Source of the DNA: Scybalomonas sp905214925
GTDB taxonomy: Bacteria; Bacillota; Clostridia; Lachnospirales; Lachnospiraceae
Direction of reading: 5' to 3'
Length of the DNA: 64,000 nucleotides
Assembly: GCA_905214925.1 (NCBI GenBank)
Contig: CAJMOB010000005.1
Location: 83,031-147,030, forward strand
Shown: positions 17,417-25,909 of the stretch, one piece after another
Layout: each line of letters opens with the position of its first letter
How positions within the stretch are numbered: position 1 is the stretch's first letter
Made by a program: the position numbers and the translations under genes
The notes under the pieces: generated by a model
Databases searched by the model: none
The model's input: only the letters and a program-made list of their open reading frames with translations
What the model was told of the DNA's origin: nothing

Positions 17417-18421
17417 TTATTCTTCCTCTCGTTTCTTTAAAAAGATAAGAATAGCAAAAATTCCACCGCCAATAATAAGAGAAGGAAGTGTGATAATCAA
17501 AATACACTGCCAAACAAGAGTCCACGATAACGCTGGTATGACAATGGCCTCTTTTTCTGTTTCCTTTCCTTCTTCTAAGTTTTCAATACTTCCTTCTTCT
17601 GTACTTAAGACGCTCGTATCCGATAAGACTAACCCTTGTGTTTGATCTAATAATTGTTCTGCTGGACTTTTTCCTGCCACACTTTCTTTTTCTGTTGTCG
17701 TTTCTTTTCCTTCTTGATTGGATTTTTCTTCCGTATCTGTCTGCTCATCTATCTCATTTTTTGTTTCTTCTTGTGTTTTTTTATTTGAGGTATTTTCTTC
17801 TTTTTCCTCCTGTGTGCTTGCGCTAGAGGAATTTATCTGTTCTTTTTCTTCGCTATTTACTTTTTCTACTGTCTTGTTTGTTGTCTGGCTTTTTGTCTCC
17901 TGTTTTACGGATACGATAAAATCGCCAGAACCTTCTTTTAAATTAGAAAAATCAAAATAAAAGATAACATCTCTCCCCATTGGTGTCACATAAAAACTCG
18001 CTTTTACGATGGCATCTTCTGATGGAATCGCAAAACGATAATCCGAACAATACTTACCCCCTATATTTTCTTGCATTAAAGTAGCAGATACACTCTTAAA
18101 ACTTGTTTCTCCGCGCTTTTGGGTAAAAAATTTCACTTCACTAATATTATCTGTTAAAAAAATTCTTACCGTTGCATAGAATTTTCCACTATTGGTCTTT
18201 TCTACTAAAGCACTTGAAGATAATACGCTTTCTGTCATAGATTGTCCAAGACCTTCATTATTTCCCGCATCTTCTACAACTCCAGTAATTGGATGCTTAT
18301 AATATGATGTAGCTTTTGCAAGATAGGCTGTCCCTAATTCTGATGCCTTTGGAATTTCCTTGATATTAATACAAACGATCAATGCCAATAAAAATACAAC
18401 GATTCTCTTTTTGTAATTCAT
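17417..18421 (-). CDS. shp: Surface haem-binding protein, Shp-like
   Basis: A 334-residue surface protein starting MNYKKRIVVF with a signal peptide. Residues about 30-190 resemble the haem domain of streptococcal Shp: two Met-containing loops (GQSMTES and YVTPMGRDVIFYF) sit where Shp uses two axial Met ligands. A Ser/Thr/Glu/Lys-rich stalk follows, then a C-terminal membrane segment and KKREEE tail. I place the start at the ATG at 18421, four bases after the upstream stop and preceded by GAGG. In streptococci Shp takes haem from Shr and hands it to HtsA; the same gene order occurs here. Confidence 0.85.
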   Translation of the reverse strand: MNYKKRIVVFLLALIVCINIKEIPKASELGTAYLAKATSYYKHPITGVVEDAGNNEGLGQSMTESVLSSSALVEKTNSGKFYATVRIFLTDNISEVKFFTQKRGETSFKSVSATLMQENIGGKYCSDYRFAIPSEDAIVKASFYVTPMGRDVIFYFDFSNLKEGSGDFIVSVKQETKSQTTNKTVEKVNSEEKEQINSSSASTQEEKEENTSNKKTQEETKNEIDEQTDTEEKSNQEGKETTTEKESVAGKSPAEQLLDQTQGLVLSDTSVLSTEEGSIENLEEGKETEKEAIVIPALSWTLVWQCILIITLPSLIIGGGIFAILIFLKKREEE

Positions 18422-18425
18422 TCCT

Positions 18426-20504
18426 TTATCCTCTCTTATAAATTTGCTTGATTCCAACGAGACTTATAAAAATAACAAATAAAAATGAAATAAAAATAGA
18501 AACTGCTAAAAATAAAATAGCGATGGTAGTTCCTATAACTTCTTCACTTTTGTTCATTTCTTCTTGGGAATTTTCTTCTATTCTTTGCTCTATTGTCTCT
18601 TTCCCTTCTGTCTCCCCAATGCTTTCTTCTTCCTTTTCCATGTTATTATCATTATCGGTTTCTTCCTGATTTTGTATCTCTAATTCTTCTGATTTTTCCA
18701 AAGCACTCTCTTCCTTTGTTGTCATTTGGTAAGAAGTACCTTGATTACTAGCTCCTGTATTGATAAGAAATCCTGCACTTTGTTTTTCTTCTTCTTTTGC
18801 TTTTACAACAGCAAAATAACCAACTTTATTTGTAGAAAATACAAACTGATTTTTTGTGATACTGCCACTCATCTTAGTTTTTACTCCGTCTAAAATACGA
18901 TAAACTTCGATAGTATCTTTCTCCTTTTCTTCGATTGGAAGAGAAATTTGAATCATACCATTTGGCTGTACCTTTGTTTCTTTTTTATTCTCAAAGAAAA
19001 GACCATATACGGCTATAACTTCTTCATCCGTAAACATTTCTTTTATTGCATTATAATTTTCTCCACTTGTGAGAATGGATGTTTTATACGAAGTATCATC
19101 TTCTATCATATTGGCCTGTGCCTTTATGGAAATACCAGTTTTTTTATCTGTCCAGTCCACCGCCTTTGAAGAAGTACCTGACACAATTGTCTCTGTATTT
19201 TCTTCTACTGTTTCACTATTTGATACTTTTTTTAACGTATCCCAACTAATTTTTAATCGAGCAGCCAGGGGATCTTTTCCCATAACCTCTACTTTCGGAT
19301 CGATTAACACGTCAATATATTCCTTTGTAGAAGGCAAGGAGAACTGAAAAACACTTGGTTGGTTGTTCTCATTATTTCTTGCTGTAATTTTTGCATACTG
19401 ATAAGTGCCATTTTTTTGTTTGATCTGTATGGATTGCAAACAAGCAGTAATCGTTCCTACGGTCATTGGTCGTGTAGAAATTTCCATTGTGTAACGATTA
19501 TTTTTTACCGTCAATAGCGCTTTTTTATTTAAAGCTAAATTTCCCATAGATGCCTCATCAGAAACAGCATTCCAAAGATCCACATAGACTTGATACTTTC
19601 CATCCGAAAGAAAATTTTTATCTAAATTTTCAGAGGATTTTTTTACTAACTGTCCAATTGCATTTTTTAATAGCACTACCTGATGATCCACAGCTTCTTG
19701 AGTCGCTGTTGATAAATCATAAACAGTATTCGCCCCTTTTAACACTTCTTCTAGTTGTTTTAAAGAAGCTTCTGTATACTGATCTACCTTTTCTTTTAAC
19801 TTAGTCGCTTTTTCAATCTGTAACTTTAATTTAGATCGATCGATAGTCGCTGTTACTTCTCCTTCTAATTCTTCTTTTTTATCGCTTTGTTCATAGGTTT
19901 CCCATCGTTCTATCTCTTCTTCCGTCATCGCTTTTGCTTCTTCATATTCTATCTTTACACGACAGATCTGTGTTCCAAACCCAAGACTTCCCATAATTGG
20001 AACATAAACTTGTGCCCATAATAAATCATCGCCGATCGTTTCCAATGGAAGAGCTACTACTTTTGGATAGCTTTTTCCTGCTATTATCACATCGGTAGAG
20101 GAACTGCTATTATACTGATCCACTACACCAAAGGTAGAGATAATCGTGGAATCTTTTAAATCATATGTCTTTGGCTGATGATAAGAATCAAATGTAATAT
20201 TTTCAAGCAAATCAAACTTTCCTAAATAACCTTCCATTCCTGAAAATATCATTGACTGAAATTTCAAATATAACGTTCCTTTTCCATCTTTTATTTCCAA
20301 CTTCGCTTCTTGTAAAGAACTATTCCCCATAGAAACTTGATCTTGTGCAGCTTTCCACAAGGTAACAGGAATTGTATAATCTCCATCTTCCCATTGATTC
20401 TTTGCGTCTACTTCTTTACTTCCTAAGGAAACTCCAAAAGGGATTAAAAAACAAAAAATCAAAGAAAAAATAAAAACTTGTACTGTCTTTTTTTTCATTT
20501 CCAT
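18426..20504 (-). CDS. NEAT-domain surface haem receptor, Shr-like
   Basis: A 692-residue surface protein. After a signal peptide (1-34) comes NEAT domain 1 (about 38-190), a FIVAR-like helical segment (about 220-290), NEAT domain 2 (about 300-445), a beta-rich domain, a long acidic Glu/Asn stalk, and a C-terminal membrane helix with KQIYKRG anchor. Both NEAT domains carry the WxAxxDxxSMGN motif, with Met where many NEAT haem sites place a ligand, and GKDPLAARLKI or its equivalent at the end. It has no LPXTG signal, so it is membrane-anchored, like Shr. It should capture haem from host haemoproteins and feed the Shp-like protein. Confidence 0.87.
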   Translation of the reverse strand: MEMKKKTVQVFIFSLIFCFLIPFGVSLGSKEVDAKNQWEDGDYTIPVTLWKAAQDQVSMGNSSLQEAKLEIKDGKGTLYLKFQSMIFSGMEGYLGKFDLLENITFDSYHQPKTYDLKDSTIISTFGVVDQYNSSSSTDVIIAGKSYPKVVALPLETIGDDLLWAQVYVPIMGSLGFGTQICRVKIEYEEAKAMTEEEIERWETYEQSDKKEELEGEVTATIDRSKLKLQIEKATKLKEKVDQYTEASLKQLEEVLKGANTVYDLSTATQEAVDHQVVLLKNAIGQLVKKSSENLDKNFLSDGKYQVYVDLWNAVSDEASMGNLALNKKALLTVKNNRYTMEISTRPMTVGTITACLQSIQIKQKNGTYQYAKITARNNENNQPSVFQFSLPSTKEYIDVLIDPKVEVMGKDPLAARLKISWDTLKKVSNSETVEENTETIVSGTSSKAVDWTDKKTGISIKAQANMIEDDTSYKTSILTSGENYNAIKEMFTDEEVIAVYGLFFENKKETKVQPNGMIQISLPIEEKEKDTIEVYRILDGVKTKMSGSITKNQFVFSTNKVGYFAVVKAKEEEKQSAGFLINTGASNQGTSYQMTTKEESALEKSEELEIQNQEETDNDNNMEKEEESIGETEGKETIEQRIEENSQEEMNKSEEVIGTTIAILFLAVSIFISFLFVIFISLVGIKQIYKRG

Positions 20505-20551
20505 GAAATACCTTTCTTATCTAATATTTAATATTATCTTTCTTATCTGCC

Positions 20552-20630
20552 AGCTGCGCATCGTTTGCGCGTAGCGCTTTTTTATCTTATAAGATAGCTC
20601 CCTTTGCGAGGAATTTCCTATAAGACAAAA
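20552..20630 (-). repeat. Family A hairpin repeat, copy 2
   Basis: The plus strand reads TTTGCGCGTAGCGCTTTTTT, TCTTATAAGATAGCTCC, CTTTGCGAGGAATTTCCTAT and AAGACAAAAAAG. Arms CTTTTTT-A-TCTTATA and TATAAGA-C-AAAAAAG pair almost perfectly, so the element is one long hairpin. It matches copy 1 at 9868-9936 over nearly the whole length. Confidence 0.75.
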
Positions 20631-20659
20631 AAGAGATGGAATATTAAACCCCATCTCTT
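20631..20659 (-). terminator. Terminator of the NEAT/Big2 gene
   Basis: On the minus strand AAGAGATGG and CCATCTCTT form a 9-pair stem with an 11-base loop, followed by TTTT. It lies 10 bases after the stop of the NEAT/Big2 gene and abuts the family A repeat. Confidence 0.8.
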
Positions 20660-20668
20660 CTCACAGCA

Positions 20669-22426
20669 TTATTTCACTGTTACTGTTACAACTTTTTTTG
20701 CCCCATAGCAGGATACTGTAATTTTTGCTGTTCCTTTTTTCTTTCCTGTAATTACACCAGTTTTACTTACAGTTGCAATTTTCTTATTGCTGGACGTATA
20801 AGAAATTGCTAATTTTGGTGAAACAGTGGCTTTTACTTTTGCTGTTTTTCCTACTTTTACGGATACCTTTGTATTGGCTACTTTTAATGTAGGATTTTTT
20901 ACAGTAATTGTCACTTTTTTGCTAATACCATTAGCAGTTACTGTAATTACCGCTTTTCCTGCTTTTTTTGCAGTTACTTTACCAGTACTTGATACAGTTG
21001 CAACTTTCTTATTGCTAGATGTCCACGTTGCTTTTGATGATAATCCATGGATATTGGCTTTTAATGTTGTTGTTGTTCCTGCTGTTATTGTTGTTTTTGT
21101 TTTATTTAAAGTGATTGTTGGCTCAAATACAGAATAATCTATTTTTACTCTAGCTTCACAATCACCTGCACCAGTTACTCCCATAACTGGAACATACATA
21201 TGTACCCATGTATATTCTTGTCCTAATTCCACAGGAATAGAAACTGTTTTTGGATACGCCTTTCCTGCTACATTGCTATCTGGACTATCCGCTTTATTAT
21301 ATTCATCTACCACATTATAAGTAGATAATACTGTTGATGGTACTTTATCATAGGAAACTGGAATTTTATTCCCATCATACTGAATATTTGTCATTAAATT
21401 TAATTCAGATAAATATCCGCTGAGCGTTCCTAATTTCATTGGAACAAATGCCATTGTTAAAGTTGCTTCTCCATCTTTTACTGTTAAAGTTCCTGTCTGT
21501 TTTACACCTGCATTTCCCATAGAAGCTTCATTTTTATAGGCATGCCATAAACTAATTGGGACTTGATATTTTCCATCTTTTAAAGTAACTTTTACTTCAC
21601 AAGTAGTGCTTACGCCATTTGCTGTTGCTGTAATGGTTGCTTTCCCCAATGACTTTGCTGTTACAACTCCATTTTTTGAAACCGTTGCAACATTTTTATC
21701 ACTTGAAGTATAAGTGACATTCTCATTATCTCCAAATACGGTTGCATTTAACTTCGCGGTTTCCTTTGTAGATAATGTCAATTGATTCTGAGATAAAAAG
21801 ATACTTCCATCTATCGCTTTTATATTATCATAATCTAAAATTAAACGTGCTTCATGCTTCTTTCCATATCCAATGTAAGGAGCTGAAATAGGAACATAAA
21901 TGCTAACAAGAATTTCATCTTCCCCTATCGTAATTGGAAGCATCTGATCTTTTGGATATGCCTTTCCAGCTACTGTTGGATCTTTGCTATCTTCTGCATT
22001 ATATTCATCCACTGCATTATAAGTGGATAACACTGTGCTCGGATTTTCTTTATAGCTATCAAGGGTTCCAGATTCGCTATATTTCATATCCGTTAAATAA
22101 TTTAACTCTGATACATAAGTTGTTTTTCCCATAGTTGTCATTGGTAGATAGGTAACAACTAAATTTGCTTTTCCATCTTTTACAATGATAGTTGCGGTCT
22201 GAGACAATGCTCCATTCCCTGAAGAAGCTTGATCCTTTGTCACATGCCACATTTTAACGGGAATACTATAGACTCCATCTTCCAACTGAACACCTTTTGT
22301 CACCATTTGTGTCGTAATATCTGTTACTGTATTTGCAAGTACTGGTGTGGAAAACACAGATGATGTTACGACAAGTGTCAAAGCCATTGCCATTGCTTGT
22401 TTCATTTTCAGATTTTTTTTAATCAT
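20669..22426 (-). CDS. Secreted NEAT haem-binding protein with Big2 domains
   Basis: A 585-residue exported protein. The order is signal peptide (1-32), NEAT domain 1 (about 47-203), a Big2 immunoglobulin-like domain (about 210-282), NEAT domain 2 (about 283-430), and two further Big2 domains (about 435-511 and 512-585), each with the SSNKKVATVS-type motif. NEAT 2 has ASMGN, whereas NEAT 1 reads ASSGN, so the first may bind haem poorly. There is no membrane or LPXTG anchor; the Big2 domains may attach it to the wall. It is the most upstream gene of the haem locus, behind a promoter covered by two palindromes shared with the adjacent DtxR-like regulator. Confidence 0.87.
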   Translation of the reverse strand: MIKKNLKMKQAMAMALTLVVTSSVFSTPVLANTVTDITTQMVTKGVQLEDGVYSIPVKMWHVTKDQASSGNGALSQTATIIVKDGKANLVVTYLPMTTMGKTTYVSELNYLTDMKYSESGTLDSYKENPSTVLSTYNAVDEYNAEDSKDPTVAGKAYPKDQMLPITIGEDEILVSIYVPISAPYIGYGKKHEARLILDYDNIKAIDGSIFLSQNQLTLSTKETAKLNATVFGDNENVTYTSSDKNVATVSKNGVVTAKSLGKATITATANGVSTTCEVKVTLKDGKYQVPISLWHAYKNEASMGNAGVKQTGTLTVKDGEATLTMAFVPMKLGTLSGYLSELNLMTNIQYDGNKIPVSYDKVPSTVLSTYNVVDEYNKADSPDSNVAGKAYPKTVSIPVELGQEYTWVHMYVPVMGVTGAGDCEARVKIDYSVFEPTITLNKTKTTITAGTTTTLKANIHGLSSKATWTSSNKKVATVSSTGKVTAKKAGKAVITVTANGISKKVTITVKNPTLKVANTKVSVKVGKTAKVKATVSPKLAISYTSSNKKIATVSKTGVITGKKKGTAKITVSCYGAKKVVTVTVK

Positions 22427-22501
22427 TTTCTTCTCCTCATTGTACTCAATTTTATTTGAGATCTTTTTTGTTCCTATTTACGTTTTCTTTTTTCATTTTG
22501 G

Positions 22502-22563
22502 ATTAGTTTACACTAATATAGTTAGTACGAACTAACTATAATGTATAAATAATCCGTTGTCAA
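22502..22563 (-). promoter_or_regulatory. Promoter of the NEAT gene with two overlapping palindromic operators
   Basis: On the minus strand TTGACA (22563-22558), a 17-base spacer and TATAGT (22540-22535) form a near-consensus promoter. The palindrome TAGTTAGT...ACTAACTA at 22519-22538 covers the -10 and start region, and a second one, ATTAGT-TTAC-ACTAAT, follows at 22502-22517. The half-site TTAGT is shared with the palindrome in front of the regulator gene. A repressor bound here would block initiation. Confidence 0.75.
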
Positions 22564-22578
22564 ACAGCATTTGTTGCC

Positions 22579-22935
22579 CTATATGCAACTTATTTCTAAC
22601 TCCTTCCACTTCTCTAATATGGCTTGGATTGTGCCATCAGAACAAGCTCCTATCATTTGATATGCTTCCTCAATCGCCCGTTTTTCTTCAATTCCTAAAT
22701 TACATAATAATTCAATCACCTCCTGTAATTTCATAGAAAATTGTTGTACCTCCTCTCTACCTTTTTCCGTCACTTGATGTTTCTCATCTAAAATCCCCTC
22801 CTTAATCGCTAGTGTAAAAACACGGCTTACTGTAGACTTATTTACCCCAAGTTCAATGGCTACTGACGTTACACTTCGTTCATTTTCTCTTAAATTCAAA
22901 TAAGTTAACAAATATTTCATCTGTAAAGCTGTCAC
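22579..22935 (-). CDS. Small metal-dependent regulator, DtxR/MntR-like
   Basis: A 118-residue protein. Residues 1-60 form a winged helix (VTSVAIELGVNKSTVSRVFTLAIKEGIL), and the rest resembles a DtxR/MntR dimerisation domain (LGIEEKRAIEEAYQMIGACSDGTIQAIL). The usual C-terminal SH3-like domain is absent, as in MntR-sized proteins. Cys113-type and Glu/His metal ligands of the classical sites cannot be aligned with certainty. It starts at a GTG, seven bases after GGAGG. A perfect palindrome in its own promoter and similar ones at the NEAT gene promoter indicate autoregulation and control of haem uptake. A MarR-type regulator is the alternative. Confidence 0.68.
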   Translation of the reverse strand: MTALQMKYLLTYLNLRENERSVTSVAIELGVNKSTVSRVFTLAIKEGILDEKHQVTEKGREEVQQFSMKLQEVIELLCNLGIEEKRAIEEAYQMIGACSDGTIQAILEKWKELEISCI

Positions 22936-22961
22936 TTATTTTCCTCCTTCATTCTCCAAAA

Positions 22962-23011
22962 GTTAGTTATAACTAACATTGCATTATATACAACTTGGAA
23001 TTATTTGTCAA
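22962..23011 (-). promoter_or_regulatory. Consensus promoter and perfect 16-bp operator of the DtxR-like gene
   Basis: The minus strand shows TTGACA (23011-23006), exactly 17 bases, then TATAAT (22988-22983). GTTAGTTATAACTAAC at 22962-22977 is a perfect palindrome lying over the expected transcription start. The outer half-sites resemble the DtxR consensus TTAGGTTAG in part. Confidence 0.78.
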
Positions 23012-23023
23012 TAACGAGAAACA

Positions 23024-23050
23024 CGCTTTTCGAGGAATTTCCTATAACAT
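23024..23050 (-). repeat. Family A repeat, truncated copy 3
   Basis: CTTTTCGAGGAATTTCCTAT followed by AACATAAAAAAG matches the right half of copies 1 and 2; the left arm is missing. It again abuts a terminator hairpin. Confidence 0.6.
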
Positions 23051-23090
23051 AAAAAAGAGATGACTAGAATCACTCTAATCATCTCTTTTT
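23051..23090 (-). terminator. Terminator of the amino acid ABC operon
   Basis: AAAAAGAGATGA(c)TAGA and TCTA(a)TCATCTCTTTTT form a stem of about 16 pairs with T-runs on both sides, 11 bases after the ATPase stop. Confidence 0.85.
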
Positions 23091-23101
23091 ATCCTTCACT
23101 T

Positions 23102-23824
23102 TTATAACACTTTACTTAAAAATGCTTTTGTACGCTCATTTACTGGATTTCCAAATACATCTCTTGGATATCCTTCTTCTACAATGACTCCACCGTCCAT
23201 GAAAACAACACGATCCGCCACTTCTCTTGCAAATCCCATTTCATGAGTAACAACAACCATCGTCATTCCTTCTTCTGCAAGTTGTTTCATAACGTCTAAT
23301 ACTTCGCCAACCATCTCTGGATCTAAGGCAGAAGTAGGTTCATCAAAAAGCATTACATTTGGTGACATACATAATGCTCTTGCAATGGCAACACGCTGTT
23401 GCTGTCCGCCAGATAATTGTGTTGGGTAATTTTTCGCCTTTGATCCAACCCCGACACGCTCCAATAATTCCATTCCTTTTTTCTCTGCTTCTTGTTTAGA
23501 AAGAATTCCAAGTTTCACAGGAGCTAATGTTACATTATCAATAATATTTAAGTTTGGAAACAAATTAAACTGCTGAAACACCATTCCCACATCTCTTCTG
23601 AATGTATCAATGTTTGTTTTCTTATCAGTGGCATTGATTCCATCAATAATAATTTCTCCATCAGTTGGTACTTCAAGAAGATTTAAACAGCGTAAAAATG
23701 TACTTTTACCAGAACCTGAAGGTCCAATAACACAAACACATTCGCCTTTTTTAATGTGGATATCAATTCCATTTAATACTTGTAATTTTCCAAAATGTTT
23801 ATGCAAATTTCTAACGTGTATCAT
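23102..23824 (-). CDS. Polar amino acid ABC transporter ATP-binding protein (GlnQ/HisP-like)
   Basis: A 240-residue ATPase with Walker A GPSGSGKST, Q-loop VFQQFNLFP, signature LSGGQQQR, Walker B VMLFDEPTSALD and switch VVTHEMGFA, all in the order of polar amino acid importers. I start it at the ATG at 23824, preceded by AGGAG at 23836-23840; it overlaps the end of the permease gene by 14 bases. It is the last gene of the operon. The exact amino acid cannot be told from the ATPase. Confidence 0.92.
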   Translation of the reverse strand: MIHVRNLHKHFGKLQVLNGIDIHIKKGECVCVIGPSGSGKSTFLRCLNLLEVPTDGEIIIDGINATDKKTNIDTFRRDVGMVFQQFNLFPNLNIIDNVTLAPVKLGILSKQEAEKKGMELLERVGVGSKAKNYPTQLSGGQQQRVAIARALCMSPNVMLFDEPTSALDPEMVGEVLDVMKQLAEEGMTMVVVTHEMGFAREVADRVVFMDGGVIVEEGYPRDVFGNPVNERTKAFLSKVL

Positions 23825-24551
23825 TTCTACGAAGTCTCCTTTCAAAGGCATTTAAAAGCAATGATAAAATTTTAATAATCACATAATAAATCACTGCAAT
23901 TGAAATATAAGGAACAAATGGTTCATAAGTACGAGATACTAAGAACTGTCCGGCTTTCATAATATCTGCAACACCGATAAAACTAATAACGGATGTTTCT
24001 TTTACTAATACAATAAATTCATTACCAAGTGCTGGTAAAATCGTCTTAATCGCCTGTGGAACAATAACATAACGCATTGTCATTCCATAGCTAAGACCTA
24101 AGGAACGCCCCGCTTCCATCTGTCCTTTGTTGACAGATAAAATACCACCACGAATAATCTCTGCTACATACGCTCCACTATTTAATCCAAAAGCAAGCAT
24201 ACCTGCCATTAAAGACGCCTGACTTTTAAATACAATAAAATACATAATCACTAATTGAACAAGAGATGGTGTTCCTCTTATAATGTCAATATAAATCCCT
24301 GCTAAAGTAGAGAGAACCGTTCTTCCCCCTTTCTTTACTTCCGTTAATTTCATTAAAGCCAAAATAAAACCAACGGCTACACCGATAACAACGGCAACTG
24401 CGGATACACCTAACGTCACTTTGAATCCATCTAAAAATAGCTTCCAACCATTCATATTGATCCAAGTATTATAGATTTTTCCTCCCCACTCAGCAAACCA
24501 ACTTTGATTGCTAAGCAAAGAAAAGAAGCCTATTCCCATTAATCCATTCAT
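23811..24551 (-). CDS. Polar amino acid ABC transporter permease
   Basis: A 246-residue inner membrane permease of the HisMQ type. It has about five membrane segments and the binding-protein-dependent loop with SGAYVAEIIRGGILSVNKGQMEAGRSLGLS, which contacts the ATPase, followed by AIKTILPALGNEFIVLVKETS. It lies between the binding protein gene, from which it is separated by a 190-base spacer with a hairpin, and the ATPase gene, which it overlaps. A single permease implies a homodimer. Confidence 0.92.
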   Translation of the reverse strand: MNGLMGIGFFSLLSNQSWFAEWGGKIYNTWINMNGWKLFLDGFKVTLGVSAVAVVIGVAVGFILALMKLTEVKKGGRTVLSTLAGIYIDIIRGTPSLVQLVIMYFIVFKSQASLMAGMLAFGLNSGAYVAEIIRGGILSVNKGQMEAGRSLGLSYGMTMRYVIVPQAIKTILPALGNEFIVLVKETSVISFIGVADIMKAGQFLVSRTYEPFVPYISIAVIYYVIIKILSLLLNAFERRLRRNDTR

Positions 24552-24659
24552 TTTCTTTTTCCTTTCTCTTAATCGTTTCTTCCTTCTCTTAAACTCTCAA
24601 TTTCTTATATCACACTTTATCTATCGGATCAAGAGAATCTAAATTTTATAACAGAAAAC

Positions 24660-24698
24660 GGGCTGTCAGAAGCCTTTTTCAGGTTTTTAGACAGCCCT
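24660..24698 (-). terminator. Intraoperonic hairpin (attenuator) between binding protein and permease genes
   Basis: GGGCTGTC and GACAGCCC form a perfect 8-pair stem with a 23-base loop; the minus strand then reads GTTTTC, a short T-tract. Such hairpins let binding proteins be made in excess over membrane subunits. Confidence 0.6.
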
Positions 24699-24742
24699 TC
24701 TTTCCTAATTTAAAAACAATATTTTTATTCTTTTATGATTAG

Positions 24743-25537
24743 TTATTTTGCATTATATTCTTCTGCAAGTTGATCCAATGTTCCATCTGCTTTTATATCT
24801 GCCAATGCTTGATTCACAGCTTTCTTTAATTCATCCTGTCCCTTTGGCATTGCAATCGCATACTCTTCTACCACTGCTTCATCAACAACGACTTTGAGAT
24901 CATCTGGATGAGCTTTTACAAACTGTTCCGCTGGAAGCGCATCGATGACAACAGCATCAACACCACCATTCATTAAGTCTACAACCGCATCTGCACCTTT
25001 GTTCATACGTTTTACATCTACACCTTTTACAACGCATTTCTCATCGCCTTCTGTTACAGATAAATCCCCTGTTGTGCCTTGTTGTACGGCAACTTTTTTT
25101 CCAGACAAATCATCAAATGTTTTAATTTCATCATTGTCTTTATTTACAATAATAACTTGACCAGATTGGAAATATCCATCGGAAAAATCCACTTGTTTTT
25201 TACGCTCTTCATCTGCTGTCATACCAGCAATTACCATATCAACTCCTCCTGTTGACATAGACATTAAAAGAGCATCAAAATCCATATTTTTAATTTCCAC
25301 TTCAAAGCCTGCACGCTTTCCAACTTCTTTGATTAACGCCATATCAAATCCGTCTGGCTGTCCATTATTATCCATATATTCAAATGGAGGAAATTCCGCA
25401 TTTGTTCCAACAACAACCTTTGATGGAATCCCACTAGAAGTTCCATTTTCTGTAGAAGTTCCTGTCGTACCACCACAACCAGATAACAACATGACAGCAG
25501 CCATCATAGCCGCTACTACTTTACCAAATTTTTTCAT
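24743..25537 (-). CDS. Polar amino acid ABC transporter substrate-binding lipoprotein
   Basis: A 264-residue solute-binding protein. The signal peptide ends in the lipobox LLSGC. The mature part starts VVVGTNAEFPPFEYMDNNGQPDGFDMALIKEVGKRAGFEVE, the standard opening of the family 3 amino acid binding fold, and has MSTGGVDMVIAGMTADEERKKQVDFSDGYF in lobe 1, with Arg and Asp residues for the alpha-amino and carboxyl groups. It is the first gene of the three-gene importer. Cystine, glutamine or a basic amino acid is possible. Confidence 0.92.
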   Translation of the reverse strand: MKKFGKVVAAMMAAVMLLSGCGGTTGTSTENGTSSGIPSKVVVGTNAEFPPFEYMDNNGQPDGFDMALIKEVGKRAGFEVEIKNMDFDALLMSMSTGGVDMVIAGMTADEERKKQVDFSDGYFQSGQVIIVNKDNDEIKTFDDLSGKKVAVQQGTTGDLSVTEGDEKCVVKGVDVKRMNKGADAVVDLMNGGVDAVVIDALPAEQFVKAHPDDLKVVVDEAVVEEYAIAMPKGQDELKKAVNQALADIKADGTLDQLAEEYNAK

Positions 25538-25598
25538 TATTATTTCCCTCCAAATAGCTTTCTACTTCTATTATAAAATCTTTTATCAATTTATGTAT

Positions 25599-25627
25599 AT
25601 TCTATTACTAAAATTCATTTTTGTCAA
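25599..25627 (-). promoter_or_regulatory. Promoter of the amino acid ABC operon
   Basis: Minus-strand TTGACA (25627-25622), 17-base spacer, TAGAAT (25604-25599), ending 62 bases before the binding protein ATG. No attenuator or riboswitch was recognised in the 372-base spacer from 25538 to 25909 that this promoter shares with the divergent sigma factor gene. Confidence 0.65.
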
Positions 25628-25909
25628 ATGCATTTTTACGATTTTCGGCCATTTTAAGCCATTTTTATACAATACCACAATAATATTTATTCATATACAT
25701 TAGTTTTTTATGCATTTTTTCTCTTCCTCTGAAAATGCTAGATTGCCAACCCTCCTCGTTCATGCTAGAATGTACATGCCATTAAACTAGGAATTTTCAT
25801 CCAACCGTTTATAGCTTTTTTTTCATTTTTGTTTTATAATATCTTTTACTTTATTTGCAATAAATCAACTGCTTTACGCATTAATATAACAGAAAGGGAG
25901 AACAGCTAC

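Noticed and set aside
20826..21137. A 103-codon plus-strand frame inside the NEAT/Big2 gene
   Set aside because: It is the complement of Val/Thr/Lys-rich Big2 repeats.
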